The notes beneath the pieces are model-generated. The model did not search any database and was not told the DNA's origin. It saw only the letters and a list, made by a program, of their open reading frames with translations. From Zeaxanthinibacter sp. PT1 (GTDB lineage Bacteria; Bacteroidota; Bacteroidia; Flavobacteriales; Flavobacteriaceae): a stretch of DNA of 64,000 nucleotides. The DNA lies in NCBI RefSeq assembly GCF_028464225.1, contig NZ_JAQPCN010000004.1, forward strand, positions 62,001 through 126,000, written 5' to 3'. The translations under genes were made by a program, and so were the position numbers. Positions 55,901 to 63,411 of this stretch are shown piece by piece; position 1 is the first letter of the stretch; every line of letters starts with the position of its first letter.

Positions 55901-55992
55901 TTAATGATACAAGTCCTACGACCTACGGGTACCAAAGAGCAGGTTCACCAATATTTAGAACAGTGTCACTGGGTCTGAATGTGGAGTTTTAA
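52954..55992 (+). CDS. SusC/RagA family TonB-linked outer-membrane transporter
   Basis: The 1012-residue protein has a signal peptide (LLLIVVLLVNLQLIAQ), a CarboxypepD_reg-like domain (YSVSGTVTDVDNVPIPGVNI), a TonB box-like EVVLVGYGSRKK, a plug (TIRIRGVGSLNGDSAPLIVV, AIYGSRGSNGVILITTK) and a 22-strand barrel to the C-terminal aromatic GLNVEF. It imports oligo-alginate with SusD, powered by TonB. It heads the operon susC-susD-PKD-PL7-PL7, with 11 bases to susD. Confidence 0.97.
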   Translation: MNLKTKLLLIVVLLVNLQLIAQDTYSVSGTVTDVDNVPIPGVNILVLNTTRGTQTDFDGNFTIDVSNGEVLQFSSIGFATQTVAIKGQPTISLTMLEDASQLDEVVLVGYGSRKKIHMTGAVSSVVNEDLDQIAVARVDDALVGQIAGVNIAATEGEAGSAPTIRIRGVGSLNGDSAPLIVVDGLPVDSDFLGNLDMNEVESFDVLKDAASAAIYGSRGSNGVILITTKQGKEGKTKFAYNSYTGFKEARQSEDYYFSVAETVAAETAANGTLSDRTFYKQLIGIDRDWQEVIFDGGKIESHSLSARGGSESTKFSISMGYLHDEGVLLTDDYKRYNTRLKVDTKVGKNFSFGANLAPSYTRRRRFDGSTHDILRQAPWLPVYHDENTIQYVDRDVYPDVQVGDYALQRHFDNYDLIGNGDEQDISNTSNTNPAAKVLERDRNDYKFKLAGGVYGQYKITDDLTFRTGISGDYQNTFRDRWQGVLSNRNGASAASYDVSNENRIHILFENYFTYNKVFGEHDISVIAGTSSETWDYQGDSASGSGYTSDLLRTLDAATILNDIGSYKLSERFQSYFGRVNYAFGDKYLASVSYRRDGSSIFGVDKKFGDFPAASLGWRISEENFLQNSEILSNLKFRVSYGFTGNKDIDTNSDIIDLYPSIPLLGTEVYNAQAAFIALNIENPILQWERLKEVNPGVDFGFFNNRISGSVDYYERTSDRLLLFNPVPSTTGFSEALVNLGEVKNSGFEIELRTKNVVAEKFSWSSTALVSMNDNELIDFADANGQIQNVDSKRAAEWINLVGNPISSYYGWVVDRDIPLEFLKEPFHPVGAEAQDVYVKDLNGDGLIDDDDKTILGNPYPDLIWSLTNDFRLGDLDLSFLFQGSHGAEIRNMGDQYLFNHFNSGQDFIPETTPNQEFIKEKIFTNDIIQDASYVALRNITLGYNFPYDLVSKLGLSSLRVYGTGQNLWYSTADDYTGFNPESVNDTSPTTYGYQRAGSPIFRTVSLGLNVEF

Positions 55993-56003
55993 AAAGAAAT
56001 CAA

Positions 56004-57452
56004 ATGAAAAGTTTTAACAATAATAAGATGAAACAATTAAGATTTTTAGGCTTGGCTTTAATGGTATGTTTCTTTCCTTCTTGTGAGAGTGACTTTTTAG
56101 AGCCGGTTCCCGAGTCTGCCATCAGTAGCAAGGGATATTTTGCCAACGATGATGAGATCGAAACTGGTGTGATTGGGATATATGATGCCATGCAGGGCAT
56201 TAATTCTACCAGTTTAAGTGATAACAGGGGGGTTCAGCAGGAATTCTATCTTACCGAGATGCGGAGCGATAATACCCGGACGAAAAGCCAGGAAGGGGAA
56301 GCTGCCCAGTTTGAATCCTATGACATTACGCCAAACAACGGTATTGTAGAAAACTATTATAGGAGTTCCTATAGCACCATCTACCGTGCCAATTTAGTAT
56401 TGGAGAATCTGGATAATGCTACCGAGACTGCTGCCGGGACTTTTGAGGGAGAAGCAAAATTCGCCAGGGCTTACAGCTATTTTAATTTAGTGAGGTTATT
56501 TGGCGAAGTCCCTTTAGTAGACAAGGTAATTGGCCCATTAGATAAAGAAATCGCCTATACGAGGGCTTCTGCTTCGGCAATTTATGATCTTATTATCAGT
56601 GACTTGGAAACAGCCATAGCTAATCTGGATAATGGTCCAAAAACAAGAGCATCAAAAGCTGCCGCACAAGGATTGTTGGCAAAAGTTCATTTGACCCTGG
56701 GAAACTACCCTACTGCACAGGTGCTGACAGAGAGTATCATTAATAGCGGTTTGTTTAGCCTGGAACCTAATTTCAACGATGTGTTCTACAACGAAAACAA
56801 TGACGAGGTCATCTTTGCCATTGCTTTTAACCCAGGATTAGCATCTGATAGCCAGGATTTCTCTGCAGAATTCATGAATGGTGTAGGCCGTACCGCCGGG
56901 GTAAACTATGTAACGGATGAAGCCGTTGCTATCCTTGAGGAAAAAGGAGGGGACAGGACACAGTTTTCGTACCGTATAGATCCGTCTCAAATGACCCAGA
57001 ACCAGGTAATTAAATATTTGCCTAATGGTGAAGATGGAGGAGCAGATGGCAAGACCTTTACCTCGGATGCTACCTTATCAGGAAATGATTGGATCGTGTT
57101 GCGTTATGCAGATGTACTTCTTATGCACGTAGAAGCCATATTGGCCGGAGGCCAGGAAACAAGTGTACCGGCAGCCTTAAACTCCTTTCAATTGGTTCGT
57201 GACAGGGCAGGTTTGACCGATCCTGTAACTACAATCACCAAACAAGATCTATTAGATGAACGAAGGGTAGAGCTCGCATTTGAGAACCAAAGGCTCTTTG
57301 ACCTGATCAGGCTTGGAGTAGCTCAGGAAGTGTTGTCGGCCTTCTCTACGGCCAATAACTATAGCTTTAGTGCTACGGATATCCTATTGCCAATACCACA
57401 ACGGGAGATTAATTTAAGTAATGGGTTGCTGCAGCAAAATCCCGGATATTAA
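56004..57452 (+). CDS. SusD/RagB family glycan-binding lipoprotein
   Basis: The 482-residue lid of the SusC transporter has a lipobox (VCFFPSCESDFLEP), TPR-like helices with FARAYSYFNLVRLFGEVPLV, and the conserved C-terminal block DLLDERRVELAFENQRLFDLI. It binds oligosaccharide at the outer surface and closes over SusC. Substrate (oligo-alginate) is inferred from the lyases in the same operon. An alternative start at Met 10 is possible (MKQLRFLG). Confidence 0.96.
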   Translation: MKSFNNNKMKQLRFLGLALMVCFFPSCESDFLEPVPESAISSKGYFANDDEIETGVIGIYDAMQGINSTSLSDNRGVQQEFYLTEMRSDNTRTKSQEGEAAQFESYDITPNNGIVENYYRSSYSTIYRANLVLENLDNATETAAGTFEGEAKFARAYSYFNLVRLFGEVPLVDKVIGPLDKEIAYTRASASAIYDLIISDLETAIANLDNGPKTRASKAAAQGLLAKVHLTLGNYPTAQVLTESIINSGLFSLEPNFNDVFYNENNDEVIFAIAFNPGLASDSQDFSAEFMNGVGRTAGVNYVTDEAVAILEEKGGDRTQFSYRIDPSQMTQNQVIKYLPNGEDGGADGKTFTSDATLSGNDWIVLRYADVLLMHVEAILAGGQETSVPAALNSFQLVRDRAGLTDPVTTITKQDLLDERRVELAFENQRLFDLIRLGVAQEVLSAFSTANNYSFSATDILLPIPQREINLSNGLLQQNPGY

Positions 57453-57470
57453 AAACAAAAAGATTGTATT

Positions 57471-58331
57471 ATGACAACAATTAGCAATACTTTGAATTAT
57501 AAGAATAGTGTAGTTCTATTGATCACGGCCTTGCTGTTAGTGGCTTGTGATTTTGAATACGAACTACCCGAAGCAGGATCCCTGGATGACCAGACCCCGC
57601 CTGAAGCAAATTTTTCTTATGCCCAGGGGGAAGGAGATGACTGGATGGTGTATAGTTTTTCTAACCTATCGTCCAGTGCAACAGATTTTATGTGGGATTT
57701 CGGTGATGGTAATTCTTCCACGGAACTCGATGCGAAGAATACATATCCCGGAGAAGGAACATATACGGTTACCTTAACGGTTTCTGATAAATTGGGAGCC
57801 AGCAGTTCTACTTCCGAAGTAATCGAGGTGGTTGAGCCTGAAGTCCCGGCGGCAATCACCCCGGTAGTATTGGAACATAGTTTTGAAGATCTGTCTTTAC
57901 CGGATGGGACCGGTGATGGGCGAGATTCCTGGAGAAATGATTTTGGGGGAGTAATCCAGATTACGAGTAGCCCTGTACAAGACGGCGATCAGGCAGCTAA
58001 ATTTCCCTCGGCCGGAGACCGAGTTGGTTATCAGGATGGAATTGCTGTTACACCTAATACCGATTATGTAATTACCTATTACTATACACTTAAAACAAAT
58101 AACCCGGGAAGTATTACCCTAAGTGTATTAGGAGGCACTATAACAGACCTGGCTCAGGTTCCTGATGCGACGTTGGTGGCATTTGCAGGCACCGACCAAA
58201 CCTCGGCAAGCACATATGTAAAAGTTGACCTTCCCTTTAACACAGGTGCCAATGAAACTATTTCCATATTGATCACGAATGAGGGGGAAGAAGCCCGTTT
58301 AGATAATATTTCTATCGAACCGCAACTTTAA
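57471..58331 (+). CDS. PKD-domain surface lipoprotein (probable alginate-binding SGBP)
   Basis: The 286-residue lipoprotein (lipobox LLLVACDFEYE) has a PKD domain (FSNLSSSATDFMWDFGDGN...GTYTVTLTVSD, about 55-120) and a C-terminal beta-sandwich of carbohydrate-binding-module type (VVLEHSFEDLSLPDG...ARLDNISIEP). Position just after susD matches the third, surface glycan-binding protein of PULs. No catalytic residues are recognised. Binding of alginate is inferred from context. Confidence 0.85.
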   Translation: MTTISNTLNYKNSVVLLITALLLVACDFEYELPEAGSLDDQTPPEANFSYAQGEGDDWMVYSFSNLSSSATDFMWDFGDGNSSTELDAKNTYPGEGTYTVTLTVSDKLGASSSTSEVIEVVEPEVPAAITPVVLEHSFEDLSLPDGTGDGRDSWRNDFGGVIQITSSPVQDGDQAAKFPSAGDRVGYQDGIAVTPNTDYVITYYYTLKTNNPGSITLSVLGGTITDLAQVPDATLVAFAGTDQTSASTYVKVDLPFNTGANETISILITNEGEEARLDNISIEPQL

Positions 58332-58354
58332 TAATTAACCGATATCTACCGAGA

Positions 58355-59257
58355 ATGAAAACAATATTGGCAGCTTGTTTCCTGATGTGTATGCTCGTAT
58401 TTCCAATAAACAACTATGGCCAGAACGGTCATAAAAACAATAAGGAAATCAATATCTCCAGAAAAAAGCAGAAAAAGAAGAAGGTCAAGCTGCCAAAAAT
58501 TGATCTGAGCCATTGGAAAGTTACAATTCCGGCGGGAAAGGGTAAAGGAGGTGCCATTAGTGTATCACCCCCGGAAATACTCGATTATGCAAATAATCCG
58601 GTCCTAAAGCCATTTATGTATAATGATTCTACAACCGGGGCATTGGTCTTTCATGCATACCCTACTGATGCCACAACTGCAAATACGAAGTATTCCAGGT
58701 CTGAGCTGAGGGAGCAAATGGAGCCGGGAGATGACAATGTGAACTGGACTTTTGCACAAGGGGGATATTTCAAAGCTAAAATGTCGATGGGAGATGTATC
58801 CAGATCTTCAGATGGTAAGTATCATAGGGTGATTATTGCACAAATTCATGGTCGCCTAACCAACGATCAACGAGATCAGATAGGCCAAAAAGACAATAAT
58901 GCACCCCCGATGTTAAAAATCTATTGGCAGGAAGGTAAGATCAGGGTCAAGACGAAGATTCTTAAATACCAGGGCATAGACCAGGAAGGGATTTTGCATA
59001 AAGAAGCTTGGACCGATGATAAGGGCAGAACATTTGAACAAGAGGTAGGTGACCGGAAGTTCACCTTAGAGGTTAAAGTGACTGAAGGGAAAATGGTGGT
59101 TTCCTTAAATAAAAGCGAATTTTTCGTCTATGATAACCCGAGCATTAAGCGTTGGGGAGTATTTGAAAACTATTTTAAAGTAGGCAATTATCTTCAAACA
59201 AGGGATGAAGGAGCTTATGCTAGTGTTAAAGTCTATGAGCTTAAAGTAGAGCATTAA
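58355..59257 (+). CDS. PL7 alginate lyase with ordinary signal peptide
   Basis: The 300-residue enzyme has a Sec signal (ILAACFLMCMLVFPINNYGQ) and then a single PL7 domain with WKVTIPAGKGKGG, SRSELREQM, VIIAQIHGRL and YFKVGNYLQT, holding the catalytic Arg, Gln-His and Tyr. A very basic linker (KKQKKKKVKLPK) follows the signal. It is a close paralogue of the next gene but lacks its lipobox, so it may be periplasmic or released. Confidence 0.94.
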   Translation: MKTILAACFLMCMLVFPINNYGQNGHKNNKEINISRKKQKKKKVKLPKIDLSHWKVTIPAGKGKGGAISVSPPEILDYANNPVLKPFMYNDSTTGALVFHAYPTDATTANTKYSRSELREQMEPGDDNVNWTFAQGGYFKAKMSMGDVSRSSDGKYHRVIIAQIHGRLTNDQRDQIGQKDNNAPPMLKIYWQEGKIRVKTKILKYQGIDQEGILHKEAWTDDKGRTFEQEVGDRKFTLEVKVTEGKMVVSLNKSEFFVYDNPSIKRWGVFENYFKVGNYLQTRDEGAYASVKVYELKVEH

Positions 59258-59262
59258 AAAGA

Positions 59263-60213
59263 ATGGTGAATCAGGTTAACACATTAAACCATTACCGCAG
59301 ACGGTACCAGGTGGCAGCATTATTAATTGTGCTATTTGGAACACTTCTAGGCGCTTGTATTCCGGAGGGCAAAGATTCGATGTTTCAAGTGGAGGGGGAG
59401 CAGGTGAGCGGGGATCATAACGAATCCACAACTGGGAATAACTCCTATACTTTACCGGATATTGATCTGAATAATTGGAAAGTAACATTGCCAATTGGTG
59501 AAAATAATAAACCGATCGAAGTGGAACCTCCAGAAATATTGGACTATTCCACAAATGAAACGCTCATTCCATTTATGTATAATGATTCTACGGACGGATC
59601 ATTGGTTTTCTATGCGTATCCCGGGCAGACCACACCGAATTCCTCCAAGTCCAGAACCGAGTTGAGGGAGCAGATGGTGGCAGGGAGCAATAGCGTGAAT
59701 TGGAAATTTTCAGACGGTGGCAGAATGACCGCTAACCTTAAGTTAGATGACATATCGAAAGATGACTTGGACAACTATCACAATGTTATCGTTATGCAGA
59801 TTCATGGGCGATTGAATAATGAACAAAAAGAGCTCATTGGTCAGGCTGACAATAATGCGCCTCCAATTCTTAAGGTATCGTGGAACAATGGCCGGATTCG
59901 ATTAAAGAGTAAGGTGCTGAAAGACAAAAATGTTTCGGAGGTCGATATTCTTAGAACCAGTTCCTGGGACAATGATGAAGGTTATAATTTTAATGAAAAG
60001 GTTGATTTTGGAAAATTCACCATCGATATAGAAGCTTCTGAAGGCCGAATGGTTGTAACATTGAACGGTAAGGAGTCCATAAGCTATGAAGGTATTGACC
60101 TTAACAGATGGGAAGTTTTCGAAAATTATTTTAAAGCAGGGAATTACCTGCAAACCACAGATCCTGGAGCTTATGCCAGGGTCAAGTTCTACGATTTAAA
60201 AGTAGAACATTAA
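59263..60213 (+). CDS. PL7 alginate lyase, lipoprotein paralogue
   Basis: The 316-residue tandem copy of the preceding lyase has WKVTLPIGENNKPIEVEPPE, SRTELREQM, VIVMQIHGRL and YFKAGNYLQT as PL7 boxes, and a lipobox-like LFGTLLGACIPEG for membrane anchoring. C-terminal halves of the two proteins end almost alike (KVYELKVEH and KFYDLKVEH). It is the last gene of the susC operon; a hairpin follows at 60244. Confidence 0.93.
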   Translation: MVNQVNTLNHYRRRYQVAALLIVLFGTLLGACIPEGKDSMFQVEGEQVSGDHNESTTGNNSYTLPDIDLNNWKVTLPIGENNKPIEVEPPEILDYSTNETLIPFMYNDSTDGSLVFYAYPGQTTPNSSKSRTELREQMVAGSNSVNWKFSDGGRMTANLKLDDISKDDLDNYHNVIVMQIHGRLNNEQKELIGQADNNAPPILKVSWNNGRIRLKSKVLKDKNVSEVDILRTSSWDNDEGYNFNEKVDFGKFTIDIEASEGRMVVTLNGKESISYEGIDLNRWEVFENYFKAGNYLQTTDPGAYARVKFYDLKVEH

Positions 60214-60243
60214 AATAGGAGTTGATTTGGTTTAGTTATATTT

Positions 60244-60278
60244 AAAGACTGCCAATTATTAAAGTGTTGGCGGTCTTT
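60244..60278 (+). terminator. Terminator-like hairpin after the susC operon
   Basis: A 12-pair stem with one G-T pair (AAAGACTGCCAA/TTGGCGGTCTTT) and an 11-base loop lies 31 bases behind the last PL7 stop and before the gntR operator. Confidence 0.7.
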
Positions 60279-60349
60279 GAATACCAGTTTGATTATTTTT
60301 TTAATATTCTCCTGTTTCGTCAGGAAATGTTAAAATTAATTACCTAAAT

Positions 60350-60382
60350 TTGATAAACCAATCTGGTTAACCAATTTGGTCC
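60350..60382. promoter_or_regulatory. GntR-type operator 4 (before gntR itself)
   Basis: TGATAAACCA and TGGTTAACCA separated by ATC, followed by an additional TTTGGT. It ends 15 bases before the regulator's ATG, so autoregulation is likely. A looser ACCAGTTTGAT lies at 60283. Confidence 0.82.
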
Positions 60383-60396
60383 ATTAAATTAAAACG

Positions 60397-61107
60397 ATGA
60401 AAGTTGAAATATTAACTACGAATGAGAAGCATGAATTGCAGCAAGAGATTATTGGGAAAATTCGTGATTTAATTGAATTTAAAAATTTGGAACCCGGGGA
60501 TAAACTGCCTTCGGAACGCATGCTGTCGGAACGTTTCGGTGTAAGCAGGAGCAACATCCGTGAAGCTATACAGAAGCTGGAATTCTATGGCATATTATAC
60601 TCCAAACCGCAAAGCGGGACATTTATCGCCAATATTGGCCGGGTGGCCATGATTGGTATGCTGAAGGACATTTTAAGTTTAGAGGTTCCGGATTTTAAGG
60701 ACCTGGTAGAGACCAGGATCCTATTAGAATTAAAAACGGTCAGACTGGCGGCAATGAGAAGGACGGAAGCGGATTTAAAAGCAATACGGTCTGCCCTGGA
60801 CGCCTACAAGGATAAAGTTTTAAATAAAGAAGATGCCGTTCAGGAAGACTTACTATTTCATTTGGCTATCGCCAAGGCCAGTAAGAATAGTTCCCTGAAT
60901 ACTTTTATGCTGATCATAACTCCTGAAATAATAACAAACTTTGAAAAATACCATGTATGTGATAGTAACCAATCGTTTATGGCTATCCAGGAGCATGAAA
61001 ATATATTCCAGGCCATAAAAGATCAGAATACCAAAAGAGCCAAGGAGATGATGAAAATTCATTTTAAAGTGTTGTACCAATATTGTTACCATACGGATAA
61101 TAATTAG
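60397..61107 (+). CDS. FadR-type GntR transcriptional regulator of the alginate locus
   Basis: The 236-residue regulator has a winged helix (LEPGDKLPSERMLSERFGVSRSNIREAIQ, here given in parts: PGDKLPSER, FGVSRSNIREAI) and a C-terminal FCD ligand domain (TRILLELKTVRLAAM, DLLFHLAIAKASKN, HENIFQAIKDQ). The FCD His and Asp residues suggest metal-assisted binding of an acid such as KDG or DEH. FadR-type proteins bind TGGT/ACCA palindromes, which agrees with the four operators. It is likely a repressor released by an alginate breakdown product. Confidence 0.93.
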   Translation: MKVEILTTNEKHELQQEIIGKIRDLIEFKNLEPGDKLPSERMLSERFGVSRSNIREAIQKLEFYGILYSKPQSGTFIANIGRVAMIGMLKDILSLEVPDFKDLVETRILLELKTVRLAAMRRTEADLKAIRSALDAYKDKVLNKEDAVQEDLLFHLAIAKASKNSSLNTFMLIITPEIITNFEKYHVCDSNQSFMAIQEHENIFQAIKDQNTKRAKEMMKIHFKVLYQYCYHTDNN

Positions 61108-61114
61108 TGATTGG

Positions 61115-61145
61115 TGAAGACAATTTTTGCACGATTTTGTCTTCA
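61115..61145 (+). terminator. Hairpin after gntR
   Basis: Perfect nine-pair stem TGAAGACAA/TTGTCTTCA, 13-base loop, no T tract. It may end or process the gntR message before the transporter gene. Confidence 0.5.
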
Positions 61146-61336
61146 TGTTGAATGAATAAGGAGGGAAGTAAAACTTGATAAATCTTGTGGACCGCCTGCT
61201 CACTTTTGAGTTTGGATGAGAGATTTCAAGGATTAACATTTAATGTTATTATAGTATTCCGAAGTTTATTTTAAAACAGGACGAGAATCCTGCAGGGATT
61301 TCTCATGAATATCGCAAACGACTTTAAACCAAGACA

Positions 61337-62617
61337 ATGAAATTAAAAGGTTTAAGATGGTGGGTCATTGCACTCATTTGCATTGCCACCGTAATTAATT
61401 ATATAGACCGCACAGCCTTTGGCGTGATGTGGCCGGAAATGGGCAAGGATCTCGGTATGGACGAGTCTGATTATGCCGTAATGCTCAATGTTTTTATGGT
61501 GACCTATGCCTTGGGTAAATTCTTATCCGGTAAGCTATACGACCAGATAGGAACCCGTATGGGCTTTGTCTTTTCGATTGCTTTGTGGTCCGGGGCAGCC
61601 GTACTTCATGCTTTTGCTCGTGGCCTCATTTCTCTCTCTATTGTCCGTGGAGCATTGGGTCTTGGTGAAGCAGGTAATTGGCCCGGGGCTGTAAAAAGCA
61701 ACGGGGAATGGTTCCCTGTAAAAGAGAGAGCCATCGCGCAGGGAATTTTCAATGCAGGTGCTTCTTTAGGCAGCGTTATTGCACCTGCTTTGATTGCCTA
61801 CTTATATGTACAATTCGGCTGGAGGACTACCTTCATCATTTTAGGAGCCATTGGCCTACTATGGATCATTCCCTGGCTTTTCATCAATAAGGCTAAACCC
61901 GAGGATCATCCGTGGATCACCGAGAAAGAAAGGGAGCTTATCTTATCAGATAAACCAGATGTCCCTAAAGAAATTGGTGAAAAGGAAAAAGGACTATCAG
62001 TACTGCAGATATTAAATTATAAAGAATCGTGGGGGGTACTGACGGCGCGATTTTTTATTGAACCCATATGGTGGCTATTTGTAGGTTGGATGCCACTTTA
62101 CCTGCATTCAAAATATAACTTCAGTATTGAAGAGATAGGACAGACAATTTGGATTTCTTACCTGGGCGGAATGGTTGGAAGTATTTTGGGCGGCTGGTTC
62201 TGTGGTAAACTCATGGAAAGCAGATCTGTAGATTTTGCTCGGAAGACCTCTATTCTGATAGGCGTAATCCTGATATTCATGGGCTTACTGGGCATAATAT
62301 TCTTTGTTTCCGGGGAGAACCCAATGACCTTTATATATATCGTAGGTGTGGTATTGTTTGGATTCCAGTTCTCCATTGGGAATATTCAAACTTTATCCAG
62401 TGACTTGCTCAGAGGACCATCGGTGGGCACACTGGCCGGGCTTGCCGGAACTGTGGCGGCAATTTCAGTGATCATTATGAACTGGTTAATACCGAAGATT
62501 ACCACAGTTTCATATACACCTGCTTTCATTATTATAGCAGTGTTGGCCCCACTGTCAATGCTCTCAATTTATATACTGATCAGGAAAATTAGGAAAGTTG
62601 AACTACAATCTATTTAA
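61337..62617 (+). CDS. Hexuronate-type MFS transporter
   Basis: The 426-residue permease has about 12 helices and the ACS (anion:cation symporter) family pattern: INYIDRTAFGVMWP in helix 1, GKLYDQIGTRMGF in the loop after helix 2, and RGALGLGEAGNWPGAVK, nearly as in ExuT-like uronate transporters. It should carry monomeric unsaturated uronate or DEH across the inner membrane. It sits 21 bases before the next SDR gene, and no operator stands directly before it. Confidence 0.92.
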   Translation: MKLKGLRWWVIALICIATVINYIDRTAFGVMWPEMGKDLGMDESDYAVMLNVFMVTYALGKFLSGKLYDQIGTRMGFVFSIALWSGAAVLHAFARGLISLSIVRGALGLGEAGNWPGAVKSNGEWFPVKERAIAQGIFNAGASLGSVIAPALIAYLYVQFGWRTTFIILGAIGLLWIIPWLFINKAKPEDHPWITEKERELILSDKPDVPKEIGEKEKGLSVLQILNYKESWGVLTARFFIEPIWWLFVGWMPLYLHSKYNFSIEEIGQTIWISYLGGMVGSILGGWFCGKLMESRSVDFARKTSILIGVILIFMGLLGIIFFVSGENPMTFIYIVGVVLFGFQFSIGNIQTLSSDLLRGPSVGTLAGLAGTVAAISVIIMNWLIPKITTVSYTPAFIIIAVLAPLSMLSIYILIRKIRKVELQSI

Positions 62618-62638
62618 AACACATTTAAAACAAAACAG

Positions 62639-63400
62639 ATGAAATCAAACGGAAAAATAGCCATTATTACGGGAGCGACAGGAGGAATCGGATTTCAGGT
62701 AGCCAAGAGGCTCGGGAATGATGGATATACAGTGATATTAAACGGGATCGACGATGAAGCCGGGGCTGAACGCGTAAAGGAACTAAGCTCGGAAGGAATT
62801 AAGGCGGAATACTACGGTTTTGATGTTACCGATGAAGATGCAGTAACCGATAACATCGAAAAGATCGGTAAGAAATATGGTAAAATAGATGTACTGGTCA
62901 ACAATGCCGGTGGCTTGGGAGGAAGATCCAGGTTTGAAGATATGACCACGGAGTTTTATCGGTCGGTAATGGCATTAAATCTGGATTCCACCTTTTTTGC
63001 CTCCCGAGCCGCTATCCCTTTTCTGAAAAAAGGAGAAAACGCCTCTATTATCAACTACACTTCCATCGCGGGATGGAATGCCGGGGGACCCGGTGCCGGG
63101 ATTTACGGAACATCAAAGGCAGGAGTTCATGCCATCACCAGGGCATTGGCCAAAGATCTTGCTGAATATGGTATCAGGGTAAATGCGGTATCCCCGGGAA
63201 CAATCGATACTCCATTTCACGCCCAGATTAAGTCGACCAAACCTGAAGTTTTTGAATCCTGGAAGAACAACATTCTTTTGGGTCGCTTAGGTAAGCCAGA
63301 GGATGTAGCCTCTGTTATTTCCTTCCTGGTGAGTGATGATGCTTCATTTATGACCGCAGAAACCATTCAAGTGGGTGGTGGACAAGGATTAGGGATTTAA
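62639..63400 (+). CDS. Short-chain dehydrogenase/reductase
   Basis: The 253-residue SDR has TGATGGIGFQVAKRLG, NNAGGLGGRSRF, a catalytic Ser in NYTSIAGWNAGG and YGTSKAGVH, and a C-terminal GGGQGLGI. It lies between the MFS gene and another SDR, so it probably reduces or oxidises a uronate-derived keto-sugar acid. It differs clearly from the SDR at 51630, so the two are unlikely to be simple redundant copies. Confidence 0.9.
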   Translation: MKSNGKIAIITGATGGIGFQVAKRLGNDGYTVILNGIDDEAGAERVKELSSEGIKAEYYGFDVTDEDAVTDNIEKIGKKYGKIDVLVNNAGGLGGRSRFEDMTTEFYRSVMALNLDSTFFASRAAIPFLKKGENASIINYTSIAGWNAGGPGAGIYGTSKAGVHAITRALAKDLAEYGIRVNAVSPGTIDTPFHAQIKSTKPEVFESWKNNILLGRLGKPEDVASVISFLVSDDASFMTAETIQVGGGQGLGI

Positions 63401-63411
63401 AACAGAAATTC

